A program made the translations under genes and the position numbers. Positions 1 through 5,831 of a DNA stretch of 5,859 nt are shown here, in pieces. The DNA lies in assembly GCA_913061385.1 (NCBI GenBank), contig CAJXTM010000283.1, positions 1-5,859 on the forward strand, read 5' to 3'. This stretch comes from an uncultured Rhodopirellula sp. GTDB lineage: Bacteria; Planctomycetota; Planctomycetia; Pirellulales; Pirellulaceae. Each line of letters begins with the position of its first letter. The stretch's first letter is position 1. The notes beneath the pieces were generated by a model that saw only the letters and a program-made list of their open reading frames with translations, was not told where the DNA came from and did not search any database.

Positions 1-49
1 ACGAGATCAGCCTCGGTCTCGTGGGCTCGGAGATGTGTATAAGAGACAG
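1..49 (+). other. Untrimmed Nextera i7-side adapter (not genomic)
   Basis: Bases 1-7 match the end of the Illumina P7 primer, 8-15 (CAGCCTCG) fit an 8-base i7 index, 16-30 (GTCTCGTGGGCTCGG) are the Nextera read-2 sequence and 31-49 (AGATGTGTATAAGAGACAG) are the Tn5 mosaic end. The block is library construction sequence left on the contig. It supplies a false ATG at 35 that adds five residues (MYKRQ) to the following open frame, so any annotated start there is artificial. This is not a natural Tn5 element: only the bare 19-base end and primer sequence are present. Confidence 0.98.
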
Positions 50-643
50 GAACCGTATCGCATCGAAGGAAAGAAGACGATGGGTCTGGAACTGGCAGAC
101 CAATTCGATTGGGAACTACCCGACGTCATCTTCTATCCAACGGGTGGCGGCACTGGTCTGATCGGGATGTGGAAAGCGTTTCAAGAACTGAAAGAAATCG
201 GGTGGATTACAGAGCGGTTACCACGCATGGTAGCCGTACAGGCCACAGGCTGTGCCCCAATTGTCAAAGCCTATGATAATGGAGAGCAACAGGCAGAATT
301 GTGGCAGGATGCTCATACCGTGGCTGCAGGGATCCGTGTCCCGGCAGCCATCGGTGATTTCCTGATTCTGAATGCTGTACGCGAAAGTCGTGGATTTGCC
401 ACAGCAGTCACTGACGAAGCGATCATGAAAGCCCGCGATGAGGCGTCGATGAAAGAAGGAATGTTGATGTGTCCGGAGGGGGCGGCAACGCTCGCCGCAT
501 ACCAGCAGGAATTACGATCGGGCAGGATCTCACCCGATGAAGACTGCGTTCTATTCAACTGCGCCACAGGTCTCAAATACCCGTTACCCGCCATGAACGC
601 ACGTATCAACTTGAGCCAACCAATTGATTTTGAATCGCTGTAA
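50..643 (+). CDS. thrC: Threonine synthase, C-terminal half (5'-truncated by contig edge)
   Basis: This is the C-terminal 197 residues of a fold-type II PLP enzyme. Threonine synthase converts O-phospho-L-homoserine and water to L-threonine and phosphate in the cytosol, the last step of threonine biosynthesis. Counting from the first genomic codon (50), the glycine-rich phosphate-binding loop PTGGGTGLIG is at residues 30-39, a PEGAA segment at 142-146 and CATGLKYP near the C-terminus at 171-178; the last is typical of threonine synthases. The N-terminal half, including the PLP-binding lysine, lies off the contig, so the true start is unknown and the ATG at 35 is adapter. A full-length relative is about 400 residues. 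Related PLP lyases (threonine dehydratase, cysteine synthase) share the glycine loop, but the ATGLKYP ending favours ThrC. The following gene is 151 bases downstream with no clear hairpin between, so co-transcription is neither shown nor excluded. Confidence 0.87.
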   Translation, partial: EPYRIEGKKTMGLELADQFDWELPDVIFYPTGGGTGLIGMWKAFQELKEIGWITERLPRMVAVQATGCAPIVKAYDNGEQQAELWQDAHTVAAGIRVPAAIGDFLILNAVRESRGFATAVTDEAIMKARDEASMKEGMLMCPEGAATLAAYQQELRSGRISPDEDCVLFNCATGLKYPLPAMNARINLSQPIDFESL

Positions 644-794
644 CTGCCCGTCAGAAGTGCAATCTAGAAAAAGGCGATTGCGTGATCACTCCTAGTAATC
701 TGCCAGTCTGGTCCGATCAATCGACGACTTTCTGCAAACATCTCTGTAGTGAAAGTGAGATTGAGTTGCAAACAATCACCCGGTCAACCCCGCT

Positions 795-2228
795 ATGATT
801 TCTGCTTTCATTTTTGTCGCCATTCTACTGCTGCTGGGAGTTGGATTACGACTCAGCTTCTCAGTCTTCCGATGGTTGTACATTCCTGCTTCCGTGCTAG
901 CAGGAATGATTGGATTACTGATCACTCAGATAAATTTCGGTGATTCCATTTCTCTGTATACGGCTGACTGGAAAGAAACCTTAGGCAGTTGGCCCGGATT
1001 CCTAATCGCGGTGATCTTCGCTGGGATGCTGTTGGAACGCAAACCCGCTCCATGGCGAAAAAGCATATCACGGGTTGGCCGGCAGGGATTGATGGTGTGG
1101 GTCATTGTATTGGGTGAAACCGCAGTCGGCCTGACTGCCACATTGCTGTTCATCAAACCATTTTTCGATGTACCCCATTCAATTGGAACCCTGATCGAGA
1201 CGGGTTTTGCAGGGGGGCACGGAACCGCAGCAGCAATGGGCCAAGTTTTCGAACATCCGACGATTCAACTCACCAGTGGATTGGACCTTGGAATCCTGAT
1301 GGCAACTGGGGGCCTACTCTATGGCCTGCTCTCTGGTATTTTCTGGATTAATGTTGCGGCTAGAAAAGGGTGGATTGCAAAACAAGACACAAAACCTGAA
1401 GCTGAAAACAACGGTACTTCCCTACCAAAGTCCAACCAAATAATCGGTTACGCAAGAATTGGCAAGGAAACCATTGACCCGCTGCTGTTGCAAGTTCTAT
1501 GGTTGGCAATCGCCTTTGGAATTGGGCTAGGACTCCAGAGTCTTGTGACATCATCCGTTGGATTTCTTGAAAGCTTCAACGAAACGGTAACCACCGGATT
1601 GAACGGTGAAAAACAACTCAGCGACCGACTGACACTCGAGAGTATTGCGGGCAGCTTTCCGCTCTTTATCTACACACTTTTTGGTGGTTGGATCGTTCGC
1701 ATCATTCTTAGGTTTCTAGGCCACGAAACAGCAATCGACAGTGAAACCATCAACCGATTTACATCGACAGCGATGGATATTCTGATCGTCGCTGCGATCA
1801 CCACTCTGAACCTAACCGCAGTTGCCACTCTGATTGTTCCATTCGCTATTTTGTTTATCTGCGGTGCTATGTGGACAGGGTTCTGCCTGATGTTCCTGGC
1901 CCGCAGGATGTTACCGCATGAACACTGGTTTGAATTAGGACTCATCAACTATGGCATGTCGACTGGCACCACTGCGACTGGATTTGTACTACTGAGATTG
2001 GTCGACCCGGAACTGGAATCAGGTGCTGCTGAAGATTACGCATTAGCTGCACCACTGTCTTCACCATTCATTGGTGGAGGAATGATCACAGTGGCTATGC
2101 CGCTTCTCGTATTGGAACGCGCACCACTTCCGATCACGGCAATAACAATCGCACTGATCGTTGCCGTCATCATCGTTATTGGTCAACGATGGAATCGCCG
2201 AGCGGCGGCGAACCAGACCATGTATTGA
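795..2228 (+). CDS. gltS: GltS-like sodium/glutamate symporter (ESS family)
   Basis: This is a 477-residue, very hydrophobic inner-membrane protein with about ten or more membrane segments (for example near residues 3-19, 28-46, 68-80, 99-120, 163-185, 230-249, 287-305, 327-345, 346-368 and 447-463). Two diagnostic glycine-rich segments sit in the two halves, as expected for the inverted-repeat ESS fold: GFAGGHGTAAAMG at 137-149 and MSTGTTATG at 388-396. Members of this family import glutamate with Na+; the substrate here is inferred from family only. It is longer than the roughly 400-residue E. coli GltS, with extra length in a polar central loop (about 188-226) and a loop at about 258-282. 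The ATG at 795 directly begins the first membrane segment and is the sensible start, although no Shine-Dalgarno is visible; an overlapping frame from 749 is a shadow. The 151-base spacer upstream shows no clear promoter or terminator. Confidence 0.85.
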   Translation: MISAFIFVAILLLLGVGLRLSFSVFRWLYIPASVLAGMIGLLITQINFGDSISLYTADWKETLGSWPGFLIAVIFAGMLLERKPAPWRKSISRVGRQGLMVWVIVLGETAVGLTATLLFIKPFFDVPHSIGTLIETGFAGGHGTAAAMGQVFEHPTIQLTSGLDLGILMATGGLLYGLLSGIFWINVAARKGWIAKQDTKPEAENNGTSLPKSNQIIGYARIGKETIDPLLLQVLWLAIAFGIGLGLQSLVTSSVGFLESFNETVTTGLNGEKQLSDRLTLESIAGSFPLFIYTLFGGWIVRIILRFLGHETAIDSETINRFTSTAMDILIVAAITTLNLTAVATLIVPFAILFICGAMWTGFCLMFLARRMLPHEHWFELGLINYGMSTGTTATGFVLLRLVDPELESGAAEDYALAAPLSSPFIGGGMITVAMPLLVLERAPLPITAITIALIVAVIIVIGQRWNRRAAANQTMY

Positions 2229-2282
2229 ATGGCCCGTCCCGTCGACAACACATCTCATTGGGCGACTTATTGCAGTCACTCC

Positions 2283-2304
2283 GCAGATTCACTCTCGAAT
2301 CTGC
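2283..2304. other. Perfect 8-bp hairpin downstream of gltS
   Basis: GCAGATTC (2283-2290) and GAATCTGC (2297-2304) are exact inverse complements around a 6-base loop, 55 bases after the gltS stop. There is no T tract on either side, so it is not a standard intrinsic terminator. It may stabilise or punctuate the gltS message, or be a chance palindrome. Confidence 0.3.
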
Positions 2305-2390
2305 TCCAACACACTTAGTATCAGATTTGAATGCCGAATGAAATTGCTGCTTGAACGCGATCACCGGCCAAATCGTTGAAGGTTTATTAA

Positions 2391-2413
2391 GACTCAAGCT
2401 TCACTGACTCAAG
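2391..2413. repeat. Direct repeat GACTCAAG at the intron 3' junction
   Basis: GACTCAAG occurs at 2391-2398 and again at 2406-2413, seven bases apart. The second copy touches the inferred 3' end of the group II intron. Group II introns do not make target-site duplications, so the repeat is not a transposition scar. It may be chance or part of the exon sequence recognised by the intron. Confidence 0.4.
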
Positions 2414-2416
2414 GCC

Positions 2417-2451
2417 GAGTAGGCGCGGGGGATTGCTCCCCCGAGCCTCTC
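2417..2451 (-). ncRNA. Group II intron domain VI with bulged branch-point A
   Basis: On the minus strand the segment folds as GAG/CTC at the base, then AGGC/GCCT, a T-C mismatch and CGGGGG/CCCCCG closed by the loop AGCAAT. A single unpaired A, opposite position 2420, lies between GCCT and CTC. This is the branch-point adenosine whose 2'-OH attacks the 5' splice site and forms the lariat. The pairing is fully intact. It follows domain V by only a three-base linker, as is usual. Confidence 0.85.
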
Positions 2452-2454
2452 ACA

Positions 2455-2484
2455 GAACCGGACTTGTGGGCCCACATCCGGCTC
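2455..2484 (-). ncRNA. Group II intron domain V (catalytic hairpin, shortened loop)
   Basis: The minus strand begins GAGCCGGA and ends TCCGGTTC, giving the canonical 8-bp lower stem with the G-U pair and the conserved AGC-type face that holds the catalytic metals. A two-base bulge (AG) follows on the 3' side. The upper stem is TGTGGG against CCCACA with nothing between, so the usual GNRA tetraloop is absent and the domain is 30 rather than 34 nt. Identity is clear from sequence and position; whether this copy can splice is doubtful (see findings). Confidence 0.88.
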
Positions 2485-2499
2485 TTCAAGCTGACTGTC

Positions 2500-3969
2500 T
2501 CAAAACAACTTCAGTTGTTTCGTGGCCCCCACCGGGTGAAAGTCGTGCCAACGAGTACGCAGACTGACCAAGCGTTCGGCGAACCACGCATTTCCATACG
2601 CTTTGTGAATGCCGAAGCTCGAACTGCGTTTCCAGTGACCACGAATTTCATAGGCCGATTTCCAGGCCAGCCCGCGGGAAATACCGCGACGTAACAAGTG
2701 ACGGTAAAGATGACGTGGACGTTTCTTTTGACGAACCAACAACGCTCGCAGCCGTCGGCGGATGCGAGCGTCTACAAAGCCAAAGGAACCCGTCCCAGTG
2801 CACAGTCGAAAGTAGCCGATCCAGCCGTTGAGGTAACGGTTCACGCGAAGCACGCACGAATCGAACGAGCCACCCCAGTTGCGGGGCGTCAGCTCGCGGA
2901 GGCGAACCTTCAACCGGTTCGTGGTACGCTGCGAGATCAAGATCAACACTTCACCCTTCGCATTCTTCCGCAGCCAGAAGCCGAGGAAGGTTAAGTCAAA
3001 AGGGTCGCTCACCGAGCTTTTCTCCTCGTTGATCACGAGGCGTAGTTCATGCTCAATGAACCGTTGCACCGATGCCATTACACGATGACCCGACCGTTGG
3101 CTCCGAACGAAAACGCTAAAATCATCAGCGTAACGAACGAATCGAAGGCCGCGTCGGTCAAGCTCCCAGTCGAGTTCATCGAGAACGATGTTCGACAGCA
3201 GCGGAGAAAGAGGACCACCTTGCGGTGTCCCTTTTTCGGTCACCACTCGCGTTCCGTCAGGTAACACCACCTTGGCCTTAAGCATCCGATGCACCAACTT
3301 CAGCACACGCCCATCGCCAACACGCTTGCCCATGCGAGCGAGCAGTCGTTGATGATGCACTCGATCGAAGAACTTGGATAAGTCAATATCGACCGTCGTG
3401 CCGTAGCCTTCATTGAAGTACTTCGTTGCTTCGGCTATGGCGGTTTGGGCTCCCCGATAACGGCGAAACCCATGACTGCTGTCATGAAAGGTCGGTTCAA
3501 AGATTGGCTCTAACTGAAGCAGAACCGCTTGTTGAACCACTCGATCGATGACATTGGGAATACCCAATCCACGCTCACCTCCGCCCGATTTGGGAATCCA
3601 AACGCGGCGGATGTCACCTGGCTGGTACGTTCCCGAGATCAAAGCCTCACGTATCTTCGGCAAAAGATCGGGAGCTGCCTCCACGACTTCCTCCGTCGAA
3701 ACGCCATCGACTCCGGCAGCACCTTTGTTACGTGCAACAAAGAGTAACGCTCGTGCCAGGTTCGGCAGCGAGGCCACTCGTTCCAGCAGGCGATCATGAC
3801 AAGTGTCTTGATCATCTACCGGGGCGTCTGTCTCACTCGTCAAATTGTCATCCGCTGTGTGCAGCAAATACGACCGTCCGACGGATTCGTCCGCCTTCGG
3901 GTCGAGTTCGCTCTCTTTCGAGTTGTCGGCAAACACGAATCCCAGTTGACGCGATTCAGAACTTTTCAA
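2500..3969 (-). CDS. ltrA: Group II intron-encoded reverse transcriptase/maturase
   Basis: This 489-residue protein helps its host intron splice and copies it into DNA by reverse transcription at the target. RT motifs occur in order: NKGAAGVDG (81-89), GIPNVIDRVVQQA (137-149), HGFRRYRGAQTAI (166-178), DIDLSKFFDRV (194-204, with the first catalytic Asp), GTPQGGPLSPLLSN (247-260) and the active-site YADD (280-283). The maturase/thumb (X) domain follows at about 350-390 (RLRELTPRN, RVNRYLNGWIGYF), then a basic C-terminal tail (about 403-489). No HNH/Zn endonuclease domain is present. The first 55 or so residues are acidic, not conserved-looking and probably disordered. The frame is intact. The start is TTG at 3969-3967, with AAGGGG eight bases upstream (3983-3978); it overlaps by four bases (TTGA) the end of an open frame through the ribozyme. 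A start further inside is possible, since RT homology begins only near residue 60. Confidence 0.93.
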   Translation of the reverse strand: MKSSESRQLGFVFADNSKESELDPKADESVGRSYLLHTADDNLTSETDAPVDDQDTCHDRLLERVASLPNLARALLFVARNKGAAGVDGVSTEEVVEAAPDLLPKIREALISGTYQPGDIRRVWIPKSGGGERGLGIPNVIDRVVQQAVLLQLEPIFEPTFHDSSHGFRRYRGAQTAIAEATKYFNEGYGTTVDIDLSKFFDRVHHQRLLARMGKRVGDGRVLKLVHRMLKAKVVLPDGTRVVTEKGTPQGGPLSPLLSNIVLDELDWELDRRGLRFVRYADDFSVFVRSQRSGHRVMASVQRFIEHELRLVINEEKSSVSDPFDLTFLGFWLRKNAKGEVLILISQRTTNRLKVRLRELTPRNWGGSFDSCVLRVNRYLNGWIGYFRLCTGTGSFGFVDARIRRRLRALLVRQKKRPRHLYRHLLRRGISRGLAWKSAYEIRGHWKRSSSFGIHKAYGNAWFAERLVSLRTRWHDFHPVGATKQLKLF

Positions 3970-3974
3970 CTTGT

Positions 3975-4515
3975 CATCCCCTTCGCTCCACCGGCATTAC
4001 CCGGCTTCGTCACTACTACGAGATGATCCGACTTCTCGAAAGACGTCGGCCTGCGGTCGTTTCCTCCGCACAGGCCTACCAAGTCAGTTGGACTATCGTC
4101 CCATCGCTTGGATCGATCGAGATCTCCCGGGGTAAAACACAGTGATGTCCCGCCGCTCCCGCCTCCACTACACCCTGACCACGATCGGATATGGGGCGTC
4201 ACGGATGAAGGCCCGCTTGCCCAGGTCAACATGCCTGCTTGGAGATTCACTTTCGTTCGGTGCTGCAGTTCGCTACAAGCTTCCATCTCACACGACCTCA
4301 CGGCAAAACCAGACTCCGCAACCTCAGTCACTCGGATCGGTTCGTGCAATTGCCTTTCGCTCATGGTTACCTCCGATAGGTCCCATAAAGGACTCTCACC
4401 TTCAATCACTGCGCCATGCCCGGCGCAACTTCCCGCTGTGGCTACGCCTCAGCCTCCAGAACACAGCCTAATTGCCAACCCCGATTCTCTCACTCAACCT
4501 GGTGCAAAGCCCGGG
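3975..4515 (-). ncRNA. Group II intron ribozyme domains I-III (5' part of intron RNA)
   Basis: Although largely open on the minus strand, this stretch reads as structured RNA. Nested stems are GCTGTG/CACAGC (4462-4467 with 4435-4440) enclosing GGCT/AGCC; TGCGCC/GGCGCA (4422-4427 with 4410-4415); GGCCTGTGCGG paired with CCGCAGGCC (4066-4076 with 4048-4056, two-base bulge); CCGAC/GTCGG (4045-4049 with 4028-4032); and CCGG/CCGG around GTAATG (4004-3991). The blocks AAGGTGAGAGTCC (about 4402-4390), AGCGAAAGGCAA (about 4360-4349) and GGTGGAGCGAAGGGG just before the RT start resemble sequences repeatedly seen in bacterial group II introns. Exon-binding sites cannot be assigned by eye. The left limit is the RT start region; the right limit is uncertain by about 20 bases. 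Confidence 0.8.
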
Positions 4516-4528
4516 GGGTAGTCAGTCC

Positions 4529-4571
4529 AAAGAACGCTCGGATGCCGAACTCAGGCCGCCGGGCGTTTTTT
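4529..4571 (+). terminator. Intrinsic terminator-like stem-loop beside the intron
   Basis: AACGCTCGG (4533-4541) pairs with CCGGGCGTT (4559-4567) with one T-G wobble around a 17-base loop. AAAG at 4529-4532 can extend the stem into a run of six T (4566-4571). Read on the plus strand it is a good Rho-independent terminator. On the minus strand the stem is followed by TTCTTTGG, so weak bidirectional activity is possible. The only plus-strand gene upstream is gltS, now 2.3 kb away across the intron, so it may be the displaced gltS terminator. Alternatively it is the intron's recognition stem, as used by group IIC introns. Confidence 0.6.
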
Positions 4572-5188
4572 AATTCTGAATCGTCTTCGCCGCATGATGA
4601 TGTCATCTCTCTTCCGCCACCAAAACCGCTCAGATTCGAGCCCGTTCCGTTCGACAGAGTCATGTGAACGCGTTGTTCACCCCCATACCCGACAGAAAGC
4701 TACGAACCGCCTCACTCTCTCTGCGCCCCACAGCGTACATTGATTGACAGCGATTTCCCGTTCACGGGAGTGAGTAAGCTCAATTGAACGCTACCTGCAA
4801 GAGCCAACTGGAGAATTCGGTCAATGCAGTCGCGGCAGGCGAACTTGTGCTCCTCTCGCCACTCGCAAGAATTTCTGGGTTCACGCCGAAACAGCTTGAT
4901 TCACAGGGGCTCTTACCAAGCTACTTACCAACGGCAAAGTAATCTTGAAACCACCTACGAACGACGGAAATGGACCAGTGAATAGGACTCCAATGCGTGA
5001 GCGGATGAAGACTGCACTAGAACCCAGCCTGATGGTAATCGCCCTCGTCGAATTCATTCAGCTTCCCCTGCATCGAAAGCGGTTTCTTCCGGTCTGCAGA
5101 ATTAGTTGACCACGCTAAAACAAACAGTCCGCAAGTACAGTGGAAAGTAGGTAGGCAACAAACTACGCAGCCCCAAACCTATCTCCAC
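4572..5188. other. Intergenic region without a convincing gene
   Basis: This spacer of about 617 bases lies between the terminator-like stem and the P450 frame. I see no tRNA, rRNA, CRISPR or transposase remnant, and no frame with recognisable protein similarity. Small items are the inverted repeat GTGAAC-GCGTT-GTTCAC at 4664-4680, a short hairpin CCCG-TTCA-CGGG near 4758-4769, and two tiny ATG frames (4824-4985, 53 residues; 4993-5109, 38 residues) that cannot be told from chance. The P450 promoter should be in its right part, but no -35/-10 pair with normal spacing stands out. Confidence 0.5.
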
Positions 5189-5704
5189 ATGGAAGGAAAG
5201 AAAGAGACCAGACAATGGGCACGGAACAACGCATTAAAGAATGCAAAAATCAAAAAGCCAAAACCAAAATTTAATTTAATGTCAGATGAATCAAATCACC
5301 AGGTTGCGACAGATTTTTCGGGTAAGCTCGCGAAACCCCCGTGGGGTTACCGACAATGGATGCTCGCAGGGAACCCCGCAATTTTCTTCGACCACCTTGT
5401 CAATCGCTTCGGCGACTTTGTTCACTACCGAGGAGCATTTAACTTTTACCTGATCAATCACCCAGACCTGATTAAGACCGTTCTTCAGCAGACCAATAAA
5501 AGATTCGACAAGAATACTCCGATCTATCGTCGATTTGCCAATGCCTTCGGAAATGGGTTAGTGGTTTCCGAGGACAACCAATGGCGTTGCCAGCGTAAAT
5601 TGATGCAGCCAATGTTCGGTCATCGTGCTATCGAACAATTCTTTCCTGTGATGATAGAGTCAACAAACGAAATGCTTGCGCGATGGCAAGCCCGCCTACC
5701 TTAA
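5189..5704 (+). CDS. Cytochrome P450, N-terminal third (3' end replaced by unrelated sequence)
   Basis: P450s are heme-thiolate monooxygenases that insert oxygen into fatty acids, terpenoids or xenobiotics; the substrate cannot be inferred here. Visible features are a proline-containing entry segment (KPPWGYR, 49-55), the beta-1 region (FGDFVHYRGAFNFYLINHPDLIKTVL, two parts within 74-99), then GNGLVVSEDN and the helix C WxxxR heme-propionate motif (W132, R136) followed by QPMF. The I-helix, ExxR and Cys heme-ligand loop are absent, so only about 165 of roughly 450 residues are present. The frame stops at 5702-5704, just past a probable chimeric join (5676-5695); residues after about 166-168 are probably not P450. 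Two starts are possible: ATG 5189 gives a lysine-rich 30-residue leader, while ATG 5279 (MSDESNHQ) better fits soluble bacterial P450s. Neither has a clear Shine-Dalgarno. No membrane anchor is visible. Confidence 0.8.
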   Translation: MEGKKETRQWARNNALKNAKIKKPKPKFNLMSDESNHQVATDFSGKLAKPPWGYRQWMLAGNPAIFFDHLVNRFGDFVHYRGAFNFYLINHPDLIKTVLQQTNKRFDKNTPIYRRFANAFGNGLVVSEDNQWRCQRKLMQPMFGHRAIEQFFPVMIESTNEMLARWQARLP

Positions 5705-5831
5705 CGACTTGCCGCTCGTGCTCGCCTATGTCGAGGAGGTGCTAGCCATTTATGCGCCTTCAATAGACGCTCTCGCTGCTTTCCGCACGCTGTTCGATGA
5801 GCAGGTGCTTCCCCTTTGCCAAAATCAAAGT
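5676..5831 (+). CDS. C-terminal fragment of an aminoglycoside-phosphotransferase-like (AmgK-type) kinase, probably from another genome
   Basis: In the frame starting TTG at 5676 the translation is LRDGKPAYLNDLPLVLAYV, followed by an acidic helical segment ending FDEQVLPLCQNQ, open into the adapter at 5832. The pattern RDGK-x-x-YL-x-D-x-P-x-V-L-x-Y resembles the C-terminus of APH-family proteins such as the proteobacterial AmgK N-acetylmuramate/N-acetylglucosamine kinase of peptidoglycan recycling. That similarity is from memory of the family and was not tested. The frame overlaps the last P450 codons in a different phase and has no start of its own. It lacks the catalytic kinase motifs, which would lie upstream. 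It is most likely foreign sequence joined to the P450 gene at a short shared stretch (about 5676-5695). A frameshifted P450 is a less likely alternative, since no I-helix or ExxR can be read here. Confidence 0.45.

Larger units (their letters stand above)
2413..4520 (-). mobile_element. Group II intron (ORF-containing retroelement), minus strand
   Basis: This retroelement of about 2.1 kb reads right to left. The parts occur in the expected order: structured domain I-III RNA (about 4520 down to 3975), an intact maturase/reverse transcriptase (3969-2500) in domain IV, domain V (2484-2455) and domain VI with a bulged adenosine (2451-2417). The 3' end is placed about seven bases past the branch A, within a few bases of 2413. 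The 5' end is uncertain (about 4505-4530) because no clean GUGYG start can be read. The encoded protein lacks an HNH endonuclease and a stem-loop with T tract lies just upstream of the 5' end (4529-4571), both reminiscent of group IIC introns, which insert behind terminator stems. It sits in intergenic DNA, antisense to gltS, and no gene is split by it. The class assignment is inference; element identity is well supported. Confidence 0.9.

Noticed and set aside
31..49. Tn5/IS50 mosaic end as evidence of a natural transposon
   Set aside because: It is immediately preceded by Illumina index and primer bases and mirrored by the read-1 adapter at the other end, so it is library sequence.
1670..1948. 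Minus-strand 92-codon frame inside gltS
   Set aside because: It is a shadow of the membrane-protein gene; it has no start context and no similarity to any family I know.
2500..3969. Reading the RT as a diversity-generating retroelement or DRT/retron defence RT
   Set aside because: It has a maturase X domain and is flanked by canonical group II domain V and VI RNA in the right orientation; no template/variable repeat or msr-msd is seen.
3732..4145. Plus-strand 137-codon open frame opposite the RT start and ribozyme
   Set aside because: It is antisense to the start of the maturase gene and to domain II-III stems, has arginine/proline-rich random composition and no recognisable motif.
4108..4521. 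Plus-strand 137-codon open frame over the intron 5' part
   Set aside because: It is the antisense of paired ribozyme stems; the proline/serine-rich translation is explained by the GC-rich RNA structure.
4799..4914. Seven-base inverted repeat AAGAGCC/GGCTCTT as a possible IS or large hairpin
   Set aside because: The arms are about 100 bases apart, only seven bases long and enclose no gene; expected by chance.
5702..5704. Genuine premature stop making a P450 pseudogene
   Set aside because: Sequence beyond the stop has no P450 features in any forward frame, and a different protein family is suggested in another frame, so a chimeric join explains it better.
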